The notes beneath the pieces are model-generated. The model was not told where the DNA came from. It worked only from the letters and a program-made list of their open reading frames with translations, and did not search any database. A stretch of DNA of 64,000 nt, taken from Taxillus chinensis. Taxonomy: Eukaryota; Streptophyta; Magnoliopsida; Santalales; Loranthaceae. The stretch is taken from assembly GCA_023512835.1 (NCBI GenBank), contig CM042087.1, positions 5,772,550 to 5,836,549 of the forward strand, read 5' to 3'. Shown piece by piece: positions 1 to 12,100 of this stretch. The position numbers and the translations under genes are program-made. Positions within the stretch are counted from its first letter, which is position 1. Every line of letters starts with the position of its first letter.

Positions 1-1402
1 GCGAACAAGACTAACTGCACCGCTCCTAATGCTACTCCCAAACCATTTGGCACCTATACGACGGATCCCAGATAAAACTTCGACTTTAATCTCAATTCTC
101 ACATTTAATATATAGTGGCCGGCCGGGTATATAGAATTGACAGCTTCTTGTTAACTTACCAATATATAGGGATCGAAGCGGAGGACGGCATAGATGGACC
201 AAACGATGCCATTGACAAAGTTTGCAACCGACAAGTAAAATGGCATGTACTTCACGCTTTTGCTCGTTATGACGTTTCTCTACACAAAAGTTCAGTTCCC
301 TTGAAATTGATTATTAATTAATTATAAAGTAAAATATTATATATGGTTAATAAATGGTTTATAATAATTAACGTTATATATACATAGGCTTACCATGACG
401 GTCAATGGAGAGCCGTACATGATGACTCCAACCATGACGCACAGAGTACCAAGGATAGTACACCTGGCGGTGGTGCTATGGAAAAAATATAAGGTCACAA
501 ATGTGACAATTGCCATGAACACCAATTCCACGGAAACAACAATAACGATCTTCTTCTGTAAATATAATATATGTAGCTCAATCAATAAACAAATTAATGT
601 TTGTTTCCTTCTTTAGTAAACATAAATAAGCTTGGTTAATGTACTGATTAGTACGTAATGAAAGAATTGAAGTAATTAAAGAAAAGTACTCTATTTTTTG
701 ATTCCGCGAACGTGAAGAAGATGACGATGTAACTGAACTCGATGACTAAGCCGGCACCATTGATGGTGATGATGAGAAGGCTGTCAGGGTGGGTGAGGCC
801 ATAGAATATCCACATCATGCAATTTAGCAAGGTTGCAAGGTAAGGGTCTGGCTTGAACTGCTCCACGGACCTCTGCTTCCCTATCTTCACTACTGTTGGG
901 CTGCATGCAAGAATAGAAACATGTGATGTATATGTATATATGCGAGACAAAGGCCGTACATCTTTTAATGCTACCATAATGTGTTAATAAACAACAAGGG
1001 TAGCCCAAAACGTACGTGAACAATTCAGTTATAGGCTACGATAGAGAGAAAGAGAGAGATCTTACATGGGGGATCCAAAGAGGCACAAGGAAATGAAATT
1101 TCCTGCAAAAGGACCAGAAAACTTGTAATTATGAATAAACCTGAATCGTACATGAGTTTAGAATCCTTACCAATATATACGAACGACTATGCTGAGCCAC
1201 AGAAAACTTTATCTTTTTATTACAGCAAAATACATTTAAAAAAATATGTTCATCATGTGAATATTTATGACAAAATAAATCAGAAAAAATTATAAATCAT
1301 GTAGGAAGGATAAATAACAAAAGAAAATGAGTTGATGCAGCTAACATTTGGAGTCTTACCGATGATGCCCATAATCATTCTGATCATGTTGATGTTTGCC
1401 AT
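1..1402 (-). CDS. SWEET: SWEET sugar transporter, copy 1 (3' end cut by window edge)
   Basis: Exons on the minus strand, placed by GT-AG borders and reading phase, are 1360-1402 (ATG at 1402), 1066-1102, 690-900, 394-555, 160-279 and 1-53 (continues off the window). The exons join in phase to give a MtN3/SWEET protein: an N-terminal GIIGN-FISL segment, SP-PTVVKIGK, a PYLATLLNCMMWIFYGL helix, ITINGAG, then the second triple-helix half with YGSPLTVM, KSVKYMPFYLSVANF, WSIYA, FDPYIL and VPNGLG. SWEETs are seven-helix membrane uniporters moving hexoses or sucrose down their gradient. The SVEQFKPDPYLATLLNC block and the YFFHSTT stretch resemble clade II (SWEET4-8, usually hexose-preferring); this placement is an inference. 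No stops or broken splice sites are visible. By comparison with copy 2 the full protein would be about 232 residues. Confidence 0.88.
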
Positions 1403-1990
1403 CTTTAAAACTAGTGGCTTACACAAACAGAGACCAAAGAGGAAACGGAAGAAGAAGAATAGTGCGAGGATCTAAAAAAATGGATGACTCGCATTAAAAA
1501 AAAAAATTATTAAAATGTGAACCCCAGATCCAGTTTTTTTGGTCACTGACCTATCAGAGGCAAACCAAAGGGGTGAATGAATGGATTTAGATATTTATAT
1601 TATTGTTATTTGAATTCATGTGGTCTGTAAGAAAGCTTACTGATTCCTAATCAAGTTGTCTACTTTCATTTCTACGGTGGACGGCGCAGCGCATCACACG
1701 GCCCTCTTATCCCCGTCCTGCATATGTCTAAACTATTTTGCAGGGAGCACAGTCCACTCAGGCACTTCCATGTTCATATTATGTCTAGCATCCTACTTTT
1801 TCGTTTTTGAACAAGTACTATTGTACCATTTTACAAACTTTTTTTTAAAAAATTTACGGTTTTTTAGGTTTGACTGATGTGCCGTAGTACCTTTTTTTGC
1901 CTATTTATATGTAGGTATTACGTACTCGCCGCGCACCCGACTGAAATAGCCTAATCCAGCTCAGCAAATTAAAAAGTCATGTAAATTAGA
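1..1990. repeat. Tandem segmental duplication, unit 1
   Basis: This segment matches 2491-3962 followed by 62936-63565 almost base for base in exons, introns and the first part of the promoter. The offset between units is about 2,490 bp. The left end of the unit is outside the window, so the full length is unknown. Confidence 0.85.
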
Positions 1991-2418
1991 CCAAAGTCCC
2001 AATTTAAAAAATAAAAAAAATAAAAAAAATTAATAGTTATAAATTTTAATTTATTTATTTGTTCATTTTTGTAACCAGATATGCAAAAATCTAACTATTA
2101 AATTACTGTTAAATTTTATAGGTATGATATATAGCATATGAATATTTAATTTGATGACAAAACTTTAAAACAAAAATAGCTAAGATTAATATAGTAATAA
2201 TCTTGATTGGATTACCGGCAAATCAAAATACTTTTTTTCTTGGGTGAGCATTAATGTTTAATGGTAAATATGCTTCAAGAGATCTTTTCCCCCTAAATTC
2301 GGTCTCCAACCAATGTGCTTTTGGCAAACATATATTGATAATATTTTTTTTCAAAAAAATGTAACAAAAATTTTAATTAAAACACAGAACAATTAATATT
2401 GTCATTGCCAAGGGCGCA
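1403..2418. promoter_or_regulatory. AT-rich upstream region of SWEET copy 1 / spacer to copy 2
   Basis: This interval holds the 5' leader and presumed promoter of SWEET copy 1, transcribed leftward. It is AT-rich with many A and T runs and no convincing gene. The part from about 1403 to 1990 is repeated upstream of copy 2, at 3896-3962 and then 62936-63565, so it belongs to the duplicated unit. From about 1990 to 2418 it is the unique spacer that precedes the stop codon of copy 2. I cannot assign a specific TATA box with confidence. Confidence 0.5.
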
Positions 2419-3895
2419 CTAATGTCTAGACGTTTCAACATCAAAAGGCTTGTCATTCTCTGCGTCCCAATTTGTGCTCTGGTAGTATGCGGCGAACAAG
2501 ACTAACTGCACCGCTCCTAATGCTACTCCCAAACCATTTGGCACCTATACGACGGATCCCAGATAAAACTTCGACTTTAATCTCAATTCTCACATTTAAT
2601 ATATAGTGGCCGGCCGGGTATAGAGAATTGACAGTTTCTTGTTAACTTACCAATATATAGGGATCCAAGCGGAGGAGGGCATAGATGGACCAAACGATGC
2701 CATTGACAAAGTTTGCAACCGACAAGTAAAATGGCATGTACTTCACGCTTTTGCTCGTTATGACGTTTCTCTACACAAAAGTTCAGTTCCCTTGAAATTG
2801 ATTATTAATTAATTATACAGTAAAATATTATATATGGTTAATAATTGGTTTATAATAATTAACGTTATATATACATAGGCTTACCACGACGGTCAATGGA
2901 GAGCCGTATATGATGACTCCAACCATGACGCACAGAGTACCAAGGATAGTACACCTGGCGGTGGTGCTGTGGAAAAAATATAAGGTCACAAATGTGACAA
3001 TTGCCACGAACACCAATTCCACGGAAACCGCAATAACGATCTTCTTCTGTAAATAAATATATGTAGCTCAATCAATGAACAAATTAATGTTTCTTTGTTT
3101 CTTTAGTAAACATAAATAAGCTTGGTTAATATACTGATTAGTACGTAATAAAAGAATTGAATTGAAGTAATTAAAGAAAAGTACTCTATTTTTTGATTCC
3201 GCCAACGTAAAGAAGATGACGATGTAACTGAACTGGATGGCTAAGCCGGCACCATTGATGGTGATGATGAGAAGGCTGTCAGGGTGGGTGAGGCCATAGA
3301 ATATCCACATCACGCAGTTTAGCAAGGTTGCAAGGTAAGGGTCTGACTTGAACTGCTCCACGGACCTCTGCTTCCCTATCTTCACTACAGTTGGGCTGCA
3401 TGCAAGAATAGAAGCATGTGATGTATATGTATATATGCGAGACAAAGGCCGTACATCTTTTAATGCTACCATAATGTGTTAATAAACAACAAGGGTAGCC
3501 CAAAACGTACGTGAACAATTCAGTTATAGGCTACGATAGAGAGAAAGAGAGATCTTACATGGGGGATCCAAAGAGGCACAAGGAAATGAAATTTCTTGCA
3601 AAGGGACTATAAAACTTGTAATTATGAATAAACCTGAATCGTACATGAGCTTAGAAACTTTACCAACATATACGAACGACTATGCTGAGCCACAGAAAAC
3701 TTTATCTTTTTATTACAGCAAAATACATTTAAAAAAACATGTTCATCATGTGAATATTTATGACAAAATAAATCAGAAAAAATTATAAATCACGTAGGAA
3801 GGATAAATAACAAAAGAAAATGAGTTGATGCAGCCAACATTTGGAGTCTTACCGATGATGCCCATAATCATTCTGATCATGTTGATGTTTGCCAT
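2419..3895 (-). pseudogene. SWEET: SWEET sugar transporter, copy 2, promoter-displaced and splice-damaged
   Basis: A tandem duplicate of the neighbouring SWEET gene. Exon positions by homology are 3853-3895 (ATG at 3895), 3559-3595, 3185-3395, 2885-3046, 2651-2770 and 2419-2544 with a TAG stop. The C-terminal tail after VPNGLG is complete here and ends in DVETSRH. If spliced as in copy 1 the protein would be about 232 residues, the usual SWEET length. Two things suggest it no longer works. The acceptor of exon 2 reads AA instead of AG at 3596-3597 (minus strand), so the nearest AG lies one base inside the exon and shifts the frame. And a 59-kb retrotransposon stack begins 67 bp upstream of the ATG, separating it from its promoter. 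Otherwise the exons remain open, with conservative changes such as LTVM to LTVV, so inactivation looks recent. Confidence 0.8.
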
Positions 3896-3962
3896 CTTTA
3901 AAACTAGTGGCTTACACAAACAGAGACCAAAGAGGAAACGGAAGAAGAAGAATAGTGCGAGG
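2491..3962. repeat. Tandem segmental duplication, unit 2, gene part
   Basis: Second copy of the SWEET-bearing unit, cut at 3962 by the copia insertion. The last five bases, CGAGG at 3958-3962, are the target-site duplication repeated at 62936-62940. Copy 1 shows the unoccupied site, with GTGCGAGGATCT continuous. Confidence 0.88.
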
Positions 3963-5891
3963 TGTAGGTCCAAAGTGAGTTTGGGGGGGGAGGGGGGGCG
4001 GTGAATAGACTTTTTTTGTTTGCGGAAGCTAGACTGTTAGTTGAATTTCGATTCTTCTGTGGACTTTGATGGAAGTATTAGTGGAGAAGATGACAATATG
4101 GACTATGGGTGATAAAGAGAGATATAATGAACTATCAGCCAAATCTGGGATGTGAGTAAATGCTCTTTACTTAACAGATCTTAGATGTGAAAGGAATGAT
4201 CTGTGATAGTTCGGATTGTGAAAAGCAACACATAGATTAGACTCAATGCTTATGCTGGATCTTGAATAAGCAAGAAGATATGGTAGATTGAAAGATTTGA
4301 TCTTGATCTTGGTTTAACATGGTGCACAGCACTTCGGAAATTTTCTCTCAGAGTCTCTCTCTCTATTGTTGGAACTCTTGCATTTGTTCTGCAAAAGATA
4401 TTTCTTTTTAAAGTATGTCAGAACCATTATCTTGTGTTCTGTGTGTTTCCTTCTTTTGAGAGAGAGATTAAGCTCTCGATATTTTCGTTAAGCGTGTGAG
4501 AGATATATTTTTAAGGTTAAAGTGCTCGTGCGCCGTGTTGTCCATCTCGATAGACTGACTTCCTGCCAATGAAAATGCGGAATGTCAGAGGATGGGTTGA
4601 TCTCGCTCGATTTACGGATCGGATGCCCATACTGCGTATTTGGCATGCGATCGATCTTGGCCGTTCATCCATGGATGGTAGTTGGCAACAATTAATGTGT
4701 CATTAAATGCGCTTAGTCGCTCGGGACGGCGCAGCTACTTATACAAACCCTAGCCGATGATATCGCTAAGTGAATATGTTTAGGGTTGTAAGTTCGCCTC
4801 GAAGGTAGATGCCTCGTGGGTTTGGTGACTCGAAGATTTCAGTTAGAACCTGTTGGAAGTGGAGAAAGTTTGCTTCAGGCTTTACAGTGTTTCTGCGAGT
4901 CTACGACTCATATCTTTGAGTCTCCGAGGCTAGAGCTCAGGTTGGATTAGTCTTTTGTGTCACTCTATTAACTGAAGTCTCCGACTCTGCAAGTCTACGA
5001 CTCTACGAGTCTGCGACTCTTCGAATGGCGTTCAGAGTGACTTCTTCGTAGTTTGCCTAATCTACCTATTGTTATAGCTACGAGTCTGCGACCTTAGCTT
5101 TGCGGGTGTATGACCTTCGGGTCTCTCAATTTACTTTATTTAACTAAGTGGCTCTTCGACTTTACGAGTCTTCGACTTTACATTTCTTCCTTAGTCTTTC
5201 GTAGTTGTTCATGCACCGAATTTCCGGATTCTATGAGTCTTCGACTCTACGGTTACAACCTTTTAGTTATTACTCGCCTTCAAGATCTCTAAGTTTGTGA
5301 TGTCGACAAGTTCTTTGAATTAGTCCGTCTTGTCTATGATCCTCGAGCCTGCGACTCTACGATGTTGAAACTACGGTTTCATTTTGTTTGCCAGGTCTTT
5401 TTAATTTCTACTCTTCGACTTTCGACCTACGAGTCCGTGAGTCCTATTTCCTTAATAGTGTTCTAGGGCTTCGACCCTACAACTCTTGAGTCTATGAGTC
5501 TAGTGATGTTTTAATCTGTTAAGTGACTTAAGCGCTCTTAAGACTCTATAGTTCTACGGGGTTTGGGTCTTCGAGTCATTTGAAGTTGATTACTGTTCTT
5601 TAAAATTCTCCAACTCTACGAGTCTCCGAACTTGTCGATGCTTGCAGTAACGCTCTCTTTTCCGTACTACGACTCTACGACCTTCGACCCTGGATCTATG
5701 AGTCACCAGATGTTCTGTCACAATCTTGCTTCGAGTCTCTAAACCCTACAAGTCTTCGAGCCTCTCGCCAATGTGTCCTGTGACAATTTTACTTCTACTA
5801 ACTACGACTCTTCGACCCTACGATGTTCGGTCTTCGAGCTCCATACTCAGACTACATTTTGGCGGCAACATTAAATCCTGTATTCCCAACA
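3963..5891 (-). repeat. Copia 3' LTR (left end)
   Basis: A 1,929-bp LTR with TG...CA ends, matching the interrupted right LTR (53119-54715 plus 62579-62935). On the minus strand it begins TGTTGGGAATAC. About 4,870-5,870 is packed with short GACTC / TACGAGTC motifs. The two LTRs differ by ordinary substitutions and by many CAG/CTG-type differences, for example 4601-4624 against 53763-53785. Confidence 0.9.
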
Positions 5892-5904
5892 ATCTCCCCC
5901 TATT
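5892..5904 (-). other. Copia polypurine tract
   Basis: On the minus strand the bases just before the 3' LTR read AATAGGGGGAGAT, a purine-rich primer for plus-strand DNA synthesis. It directly abuts the LTR start TGTTGG. Confidence 0.85.
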
Positions 5905-6285
5905 TAATGTAAGCTGACAACGGGTGAAGGACGTGAAGTCTGAGACTACATGGGTAGTGTTAGATTAATAGAAGATATCTTTGCAAATGCAAAATGGGAG
6001 GAGAGAAGAAAAATAGAGAAAATGCACACTTTCTCTCCCTTATATCCCTTATAGGCATGAAGCATCATAGCTGCCTCCCTGCGAAGATAACTCCCCCTAC
6101 GATCTCGCTCCCCCTGAGATATACTCCCCTTTTCTGGGGTGAGGAACAAGCACCAGAACACAAAGCACAAGGGAGCAGAACAATAAAAGACAGACCAGTA
6201 GGCAGCAGAGCAAAGATAGTTTACAAAAATGAACAAAAAGTAACTAAGGTAATGAAAGTGTACAATAAAAGAGAGTACAGGACAG
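5905..6285 (-). other. Sirevirus-type 3' non-coding region with extra polypurine tracts
   Basis: Between the stop of the third ORF and the LTR there is no gene. Further AGGGGGAG motifs occur on the minus strand at 6091-6098 and 6108-6115, and a weaker one near 6124-6130. Multiple polypurine-tract copies upstream of the 3' LTR are a described Sirevirus hallmark. Confidence 0.65.
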
Positions 6286-7360
6286 TTACAGATTAAAGTC
6301 AGAATATTTTATACTTTGAGTAAACATAAATACAGTGGCTTGCTCACGTAGAAGTTGAGCAAGAGTCAGATGTAACGAGGTGGCTCGATTGCTTACCCGG
6401 TCAAATTCAGGCACGAGTGCGGAGAAGCCGATGGTGGTCGGGATGCGAATATAGTGGCATACATAGAAACCACAGCTATGAGCATCATCCTGAGCAGGAA
6501 CTCCTTGCTTGACTCGAGTGATCTCCATTGGTTTTGAAAGAGGATATCCACTGCACCCATTCGAATATCCCTGCATGACTCTCGTGAGGGTGCGATTGAA
6601 TTCTCGAAGTTGTTCCCGCCTATGGAGTAATAAAGTGGTAGGCTTTGAGTCAAAGATGACTATCCTCTGGTTTTTGAAATCTAGATCGAGGAGAAACGAG
6701 TGAGGGGATGTTGATAGGTAGGGGATGAGCACATGGTCGACCTCGTTCCATGGACGGAAGGAGTTCTCATATCTCCGACCCTGAATAAGCTCAATTAATG
6801 AGGCATCATCAAGGAGCTGATCCTGCATAATAGGCAAGCAGAGCTCCACGCGGGTATCACGATGAATGTGGAGAGGAAGCTTTGCCAGATAAGACTTTTG
6901 GGCAAAGATGAATTGTGTCATCTCAATATTATCCATTTCTTCACCGTCATGCAGTAAACGACATAATTCTGGACCAGTGAAGAAGGCTTCATAGCCACAC
7001 GTCCTCGCAGTGGTATCCCCAGCAACATAGGTATTGAAAGCAGCAAGTTCAGCTTAGGTGCCTCCTGTGGTTACAGTGAGCGGTGGGACTACTTGTTGGT
7101 CGGTGGTAGTAGCAGACGGTTTAGTAGGTGAAGCAGGCATGGTATACTCAGCCATACTTGGATGGGTAGTTGAGGGTCCAGGTTGAGTGGAAGAAGATGG
7201 TTGGCGAGGAGTGGCATTCGGCTTCTTCATGCGTGTTCCAATGGGCACATCATCATCATCATCAGAATCTGTGATGACAGTGGTTCTGTGTGCCCGCCTT
7301 CGCCCACGCGAGTAAGTGGCTGTAGATGGAGATGGTGAGTGACTCAGGGGAGGCACTGCT
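6286..7360 (-). pseudogene. Copia third ORF, C-terminal part: Ulp1/SENP-like (C48) protease domain
   Basis: Downstream part of a long third ORF whose upstream part lies at 16080-17994; element A splits the two. From 7356 to 7057 it is a low-complexity linker rich in Pro, Ser and Thr with an acidic DSDDDDD run, ending in one in-frame TAA near 7055. After that it stays open to the stop at 6286. Counting from the Met at 6936, a C48-like core is visible: His79 in SPHSFLLD, Asp96 in IFDSKP, Gln149 and Cys155 in QDDAHSCGFYVC. The His-Asp spacing (17) and Gln-Cys spacing (6) equal those of yeast Ulp1. C48 enzymes cleave SUMO or related tags. Ulp1-like domains are known in some plant transposons; activity here is unproven. 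Confidence 0.7.
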
Positions 7361-8858
7361 TGTCACGCCCCGGATTTCCAACCCGAGGAGACCGGAACAT
7401 GACCCTCCCTTTACCCAAGTTGGATAGAGGGGTTAGAATACAACATATACCTCACACTTTATATTAAGAGAACAATCTTATATTTATTGAGTCCAAACAT
7501 AACAAATACGTCCAAAACATACTTTTATTACATTGAACTCCACATTACAATATCTCTCCACCGGGGTTACAAAGCTTACATAAAGAAAAACAAGATAACT
7601 CGAATAATAATAAGCAAGCCAACAAGCAGGACTTCCACCTTGGTGTTCCCACCTAACGCCTGTAGGTTCTTGTAAAGAAAACAACATGGTAGGAGGGGTG
7701 AGCAACCACAGCTCGAGTAGGGATCATGTCTCCCCAACCTGTCCCATGCACCTAATATCTACATGCCGTACAAGTGTTTCGTGATACAATTATTCCACCG
7801 GATATAATTACGGGTTATAGTAGGCAAATACAATCATACACAGGCGGGTGCAGCAACACGGGCGGTCCCGGACCACCGGGTTCCAAGAACATCCCGGGCT
7901 TCTACCCCACCGGGTTCCAAGAAACAGGGCGGGTCCGGGCGGCCACCGGGTTCCAAGAACCCAACGACACATAGCCACACTTAGTCACAAAGACATAACA
8001 TCAAACACTTAACATGAAAAGCCTCACAGGTATAAAACCAAACAATTGGTGTACATAAATTCATAGGCTCATGAACCGCGAGAGGCGGAGGGGGCATTTT
8101 CTCAAACATGTAGCAAGCAGTCACACGGGCATTTTATCGAACACTTTTCATGCATCACCCTAACACCGAAAACACACCAAAATCGCCATCGAGGCACCCA
8201 TTATAGGAGATCACACCTATATGGATTACATATATATATGGACAGGTTTAACTCCATAATCTGCCCTAGAACCCTAGGATAGAGGAGGATTTAGGAAGAA
8301 CAGAACCCCTACCTTGTGTGTTCTCCTGCTCCCGCTTCCACGCAAGACTCTGACCACCCACGCAAGATGTTCCGGCAGCCACCAGAAGCTCTCCTTCCCT
8401 CTCTCTCTCTCTCTGCGATGGCTGGTGGAGCAACAAACCCTAACCCTAAAACAGAGGGGCTTCTCCTCCTTATATAGACAACACAACATCAAAACGACGT
8501 AGTTTTGATTAAGTGAATCCCAGCATCAAAATGACGTAGTTTTGATGGAACAAGTTATGACCTTCCCACATCCATACACACCAAAATATTCACAATTCCA
8601 ACATGGTCCTTTGAGAAAAGATGATTAGAATGACAAAACCAAGGTTACCATTCAAAAACATGCCTGCACGCCAATTTGCACGCCAATTCCCCAATTGGCG
8701 TGCAGCTCCAAATGCACTCAAACTTCACCACAATCCTCCTTGCATCTTGTAGAGGCCTAAGAAGCAAAAATATGCTTGCACGTGAAATGGGTGAATTCAC
8801 GTGCAGCTCCAAATGCTCTGAAATTTCGGTGGTATATAAAGGACCTCATTCTAAGAAA
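7361..8858 (-). repeat. Element A 3' LTR, truncated
   Basis: Matches the right LTR of A from its TGTCACGCC end up to the CTAAGAAA at about 8858. It then jumps directly into the 3' non-coding sequence of the internal region (ACAAGCTACCCATTTGCC). About 250 bp of LTR, the polypurine tract and about 80 bp of internal sequence are missing. It contains the two ACGT palindromes at 8488-8509 and 8525-8546, a TATA box near 8468-8476 (minus) and a telobox-like AACCCTAACCC near 8435-8450. Confidence 0.85.
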
Positions 8859-9132
8859 CACAAGCTACCCATTTGCCATTTGCCACCCGGCAAGCCACAA
8901 CACCCAAATGGGTCATACACCGCGCACAGCACATAACAGCACATAACAAGGTACCACCATAATCCATAACCACAATAATGCATATAACACATATCCGCAT
9001 GTCACAAATACACATCTCAACACATCACAAATAAGAACACATGTCGAAAAGACAATACAAATACACCAAATCGTACACAACTAATACAAGAAAACACATC
9101 ACTATCCCTTGGCCAACATCCACCTCCCACGC
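8859..9132 (-). other. Element A 3' non-coding region
   Basis: Sequence between the pol stop and the truncated LTR. It matches the same stretch in B, C and D (for example ACCCATTTGCCACCCGGCAAG). It is AC-rich with no reading frame of note. Confidence 0.6.
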
Positions 9133-12100
9133 TTAAGATTGTTCGTCCTCGAACAAGTCTGGGTGCTGCTCACGCATCACGGACTCACGTTCTCATGTCT
9201 CCTCCTCAATGCCACGGTGCTGCCACAGCACGCGAACCAAAGGAATAGCACGACCACGCAAAAGCTTCTCTCGCCGATCTAGGATACGGATAGGGGCCTC
9301 AACAACGGACATGTCATCCTCAATGTCTAATGTCCCCCAATCGATCACATGAGTGGGGTCAGGGTGATACTTCCGCAACTGGGACACGTGAAACACGTTG
9401 TGCACTCGACTCAGCCGCGGTGGTAACGCTAACCGGTAGGCCACAGGCCCCACACGATCCAGAATCTCAAAAGGACCAATAAACCGCGGAGATAGCTTGG
9501 AACCTCGCCCAAACCGTCGATGTCCACTACGTGGAGAGACACGAAGGAACACATGATCACCAACAGAAAACTCCAAAGGTCGCCGCCGCTGATCCGTATA
9601 AGATTTCTGCTGACTCTGAGCTGACAACAAACGCTGACGAATCAACTTGACCTTCTCAGTAGCCTCTTGAACCAACTGTGGCCCCAAGAGAGCTGCCTCT
9701 CCTACCTCGGTCCAACACAAGGGTGAGCGGCACGGCCTCCCATACAATGCTTCAAAAGGGGCCATTCCAATGGATGCCTGATAAGCGTTATTGTAGGCAA
9801 ACTCCACCAAAGGAAGGTGAGTTGCCCACGATCCCCCGAAATCTAGCACACAAGCCCTCAACATGTCCTCCATGGTCCGATTCGTTCGCTCGGTCGACCG
9901 TCGGTCTCAGGGTGAAAGGCTGTACTCGAGGTGAAGCTTGGTCCCCATAGCCTCCTGCAAACCTGCCCAAAAACGGGAAGTGAACCTCGAATCCCGGTCA
10001 AAGACAACCGATGATGGTACTCCATGCGGTCTCACAATCTCGTTCATGTAGAGCCGACTCAAGGTCCCAATGGAGTCCCGCTCGCGAACAAGCAAGGAAA
10101 TGGGCCAACTTTGTGAGTCGATCCACAATCACCCAAATCATATCCTTCCTCCCAGGTGGTGGGTGGAAGACCGATCCACAAAGTCCATCGCGATGTGGTC
10201 CCACTTCCACTCCGCTATGGGCAATGGTCGTAACATGCCCGCCGACCGGCCGATGTTCGCCTTCACCGCCGACACGTGAGGCACCGCGAAACAAAGGCAA
10301 CCACATCGCGTTTCATCCCAGGCCACCAAAAATGTGTCCGAAGCGCATGGTACATCTTCGTACCCCCTGGATGCACAGCAACTCTAGACTGGTGAAACTC
10401 CCTCATCACCTCATCCCTGAGGGAAGTAGCCACTACCAACCGCCCCTGAAACGACAACGCATGCTCAGGACCCTCTGTCCAGTCCTCAGATAGCTCCCCA
10501 GCCTCAATACGGGCACGGAGAACCTCACACTCGATGTCACCCAACTGTTCCTCCCGGACGCGCCGGTACAACTCAGGCACAACTACCAAAGGACTCAGGA
10601 CTGTCCCACTATCACGAACAACAGGCTGCAGCTGCAACATCGCCAACTGCTCCATCAACTTCCACTCTCGCACGGCCACCTTAGCTTTCCCTTTTCTGCT
10701 CAACGCATCAGCCACAACATTACCCTTGCCCGGGGTATAGGCAAGAGTAAAGTCAAAGGTCTGCAAATACTCCACCCATCTCCTTTGCCTCAAATTCAAG
10801 TCCTTCGAGTAAAGATGTACTGAAGGCTCTTGTGATCTGAGAACACCACAAACTTCTCCCCCAAGAGGTAATGCTGCCAACTCTTCAGGGCGAAGATGAC
10901 AGCCGCTAACTCAAGGTCATGAGTAGGATAATTCTGCTCATGAGGCTTCAACTGCATTGACCCATAAGCTACCACATTGTGCTCTTGCATAAGCACACAC
11001 CCCAAACCCACCCTGGACGCATCACAGTACACCTCATACGGAATATCCTCCCTAGGCAACCTCAACACAAGTGGGTGGTCAAACGGGTTTTGAGAGTCTC
11101 AAACGCCCGCCGGCACTTGTCTGTCCACTCAAATTTCACTCCTTTCCTAGTCAACGCTGTCATAGGAGCCGCCAAACGGGAGAACCCCTCTACAAAACGG
11201 CGATAATAGCCTGCCAAACCAAGAAAGCTACGAATCTCGAAAACATTGGTTGGCCTCTCCCATGATGATACCGCCTCAATCTTGGCTGGGTCCACTCTAA
11301 CCCCTTCAGCGGATACTACGTGGCCAAGGAAATGGACCTCCTGCATCCAAAACTCGCATTTGCTAAACTTAGCAAACAACCGCTGATCCCTCAAGGTTTG
11401 CAACACTGTTGCCAAATGCTCCACATGCTCCCTCTCGGTCTTGGAATATACCAAGATATCGTCTATAAACACCACCACGAACGAGTCTAAGTATGGGGCA
11501 AAGACTTGGTTCATCAAATGCATAAACACTGCCGGCGCATTAGTGAGCCCAAAAGGCATCACTATCCACTCGTAGTGCCTATACTTGTACCGAAAGGTCG
11601 TCTTAGGGATGTCTTCCTCCCTAATCCTCAACTGATGATACCCCGACCGTAAATCTATTTTGGAAAACCACTGGGCTCCGCTCAACTGGTCAAACAGGTC
11701 ATCTATCCGAGGCAACGGATACTTGTTCTTCACAGTCACCAGATTCAGCTTCCTGTAATCTATGCAGAGGCGTAATGTGCCATCTGCCTTCTTTGCAAAG
11801 AGCACCGGAGCACCCCAAGGTGAGGTACTTAGTCTGATATACCCCTGGCCCACCAACTCCTCGATTTGCCTGTGAAGCTCCCTCAACTCAGCTGGCCCCA
11901 TATGATACGCTACTTGGGAAATCAGACCCGTCCCCGGCACCAACTCAATGGTGAACTCCACACTCCTCAACTCTTCAGGAAAAACATCCTGAAATTGGTC
12001 CACAACAGCGGGCCACACCCTCTTTTCTACCTTCCCCTCCTCAGCAAAGGTCAGGGCTGCCAACCTGTGGGTAATGGCACCCCATTGGTCCAACACTGGC

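Noticed and set aside
1656..1877. 73-codon frame upstream of SWEET copy 1
   Set aside because: AT-rich, no homology I recognise, not preserved at the equivalent site near 63150-63360.
10011..10493. Long open frames opposite to gypsy pol (also 13176-13898, 45073-45777, 46340-47071, 34978-35805)
   Set aside because: Antisense shadows of the GC-rich gag-pol reading frames, with no recognisable domains.
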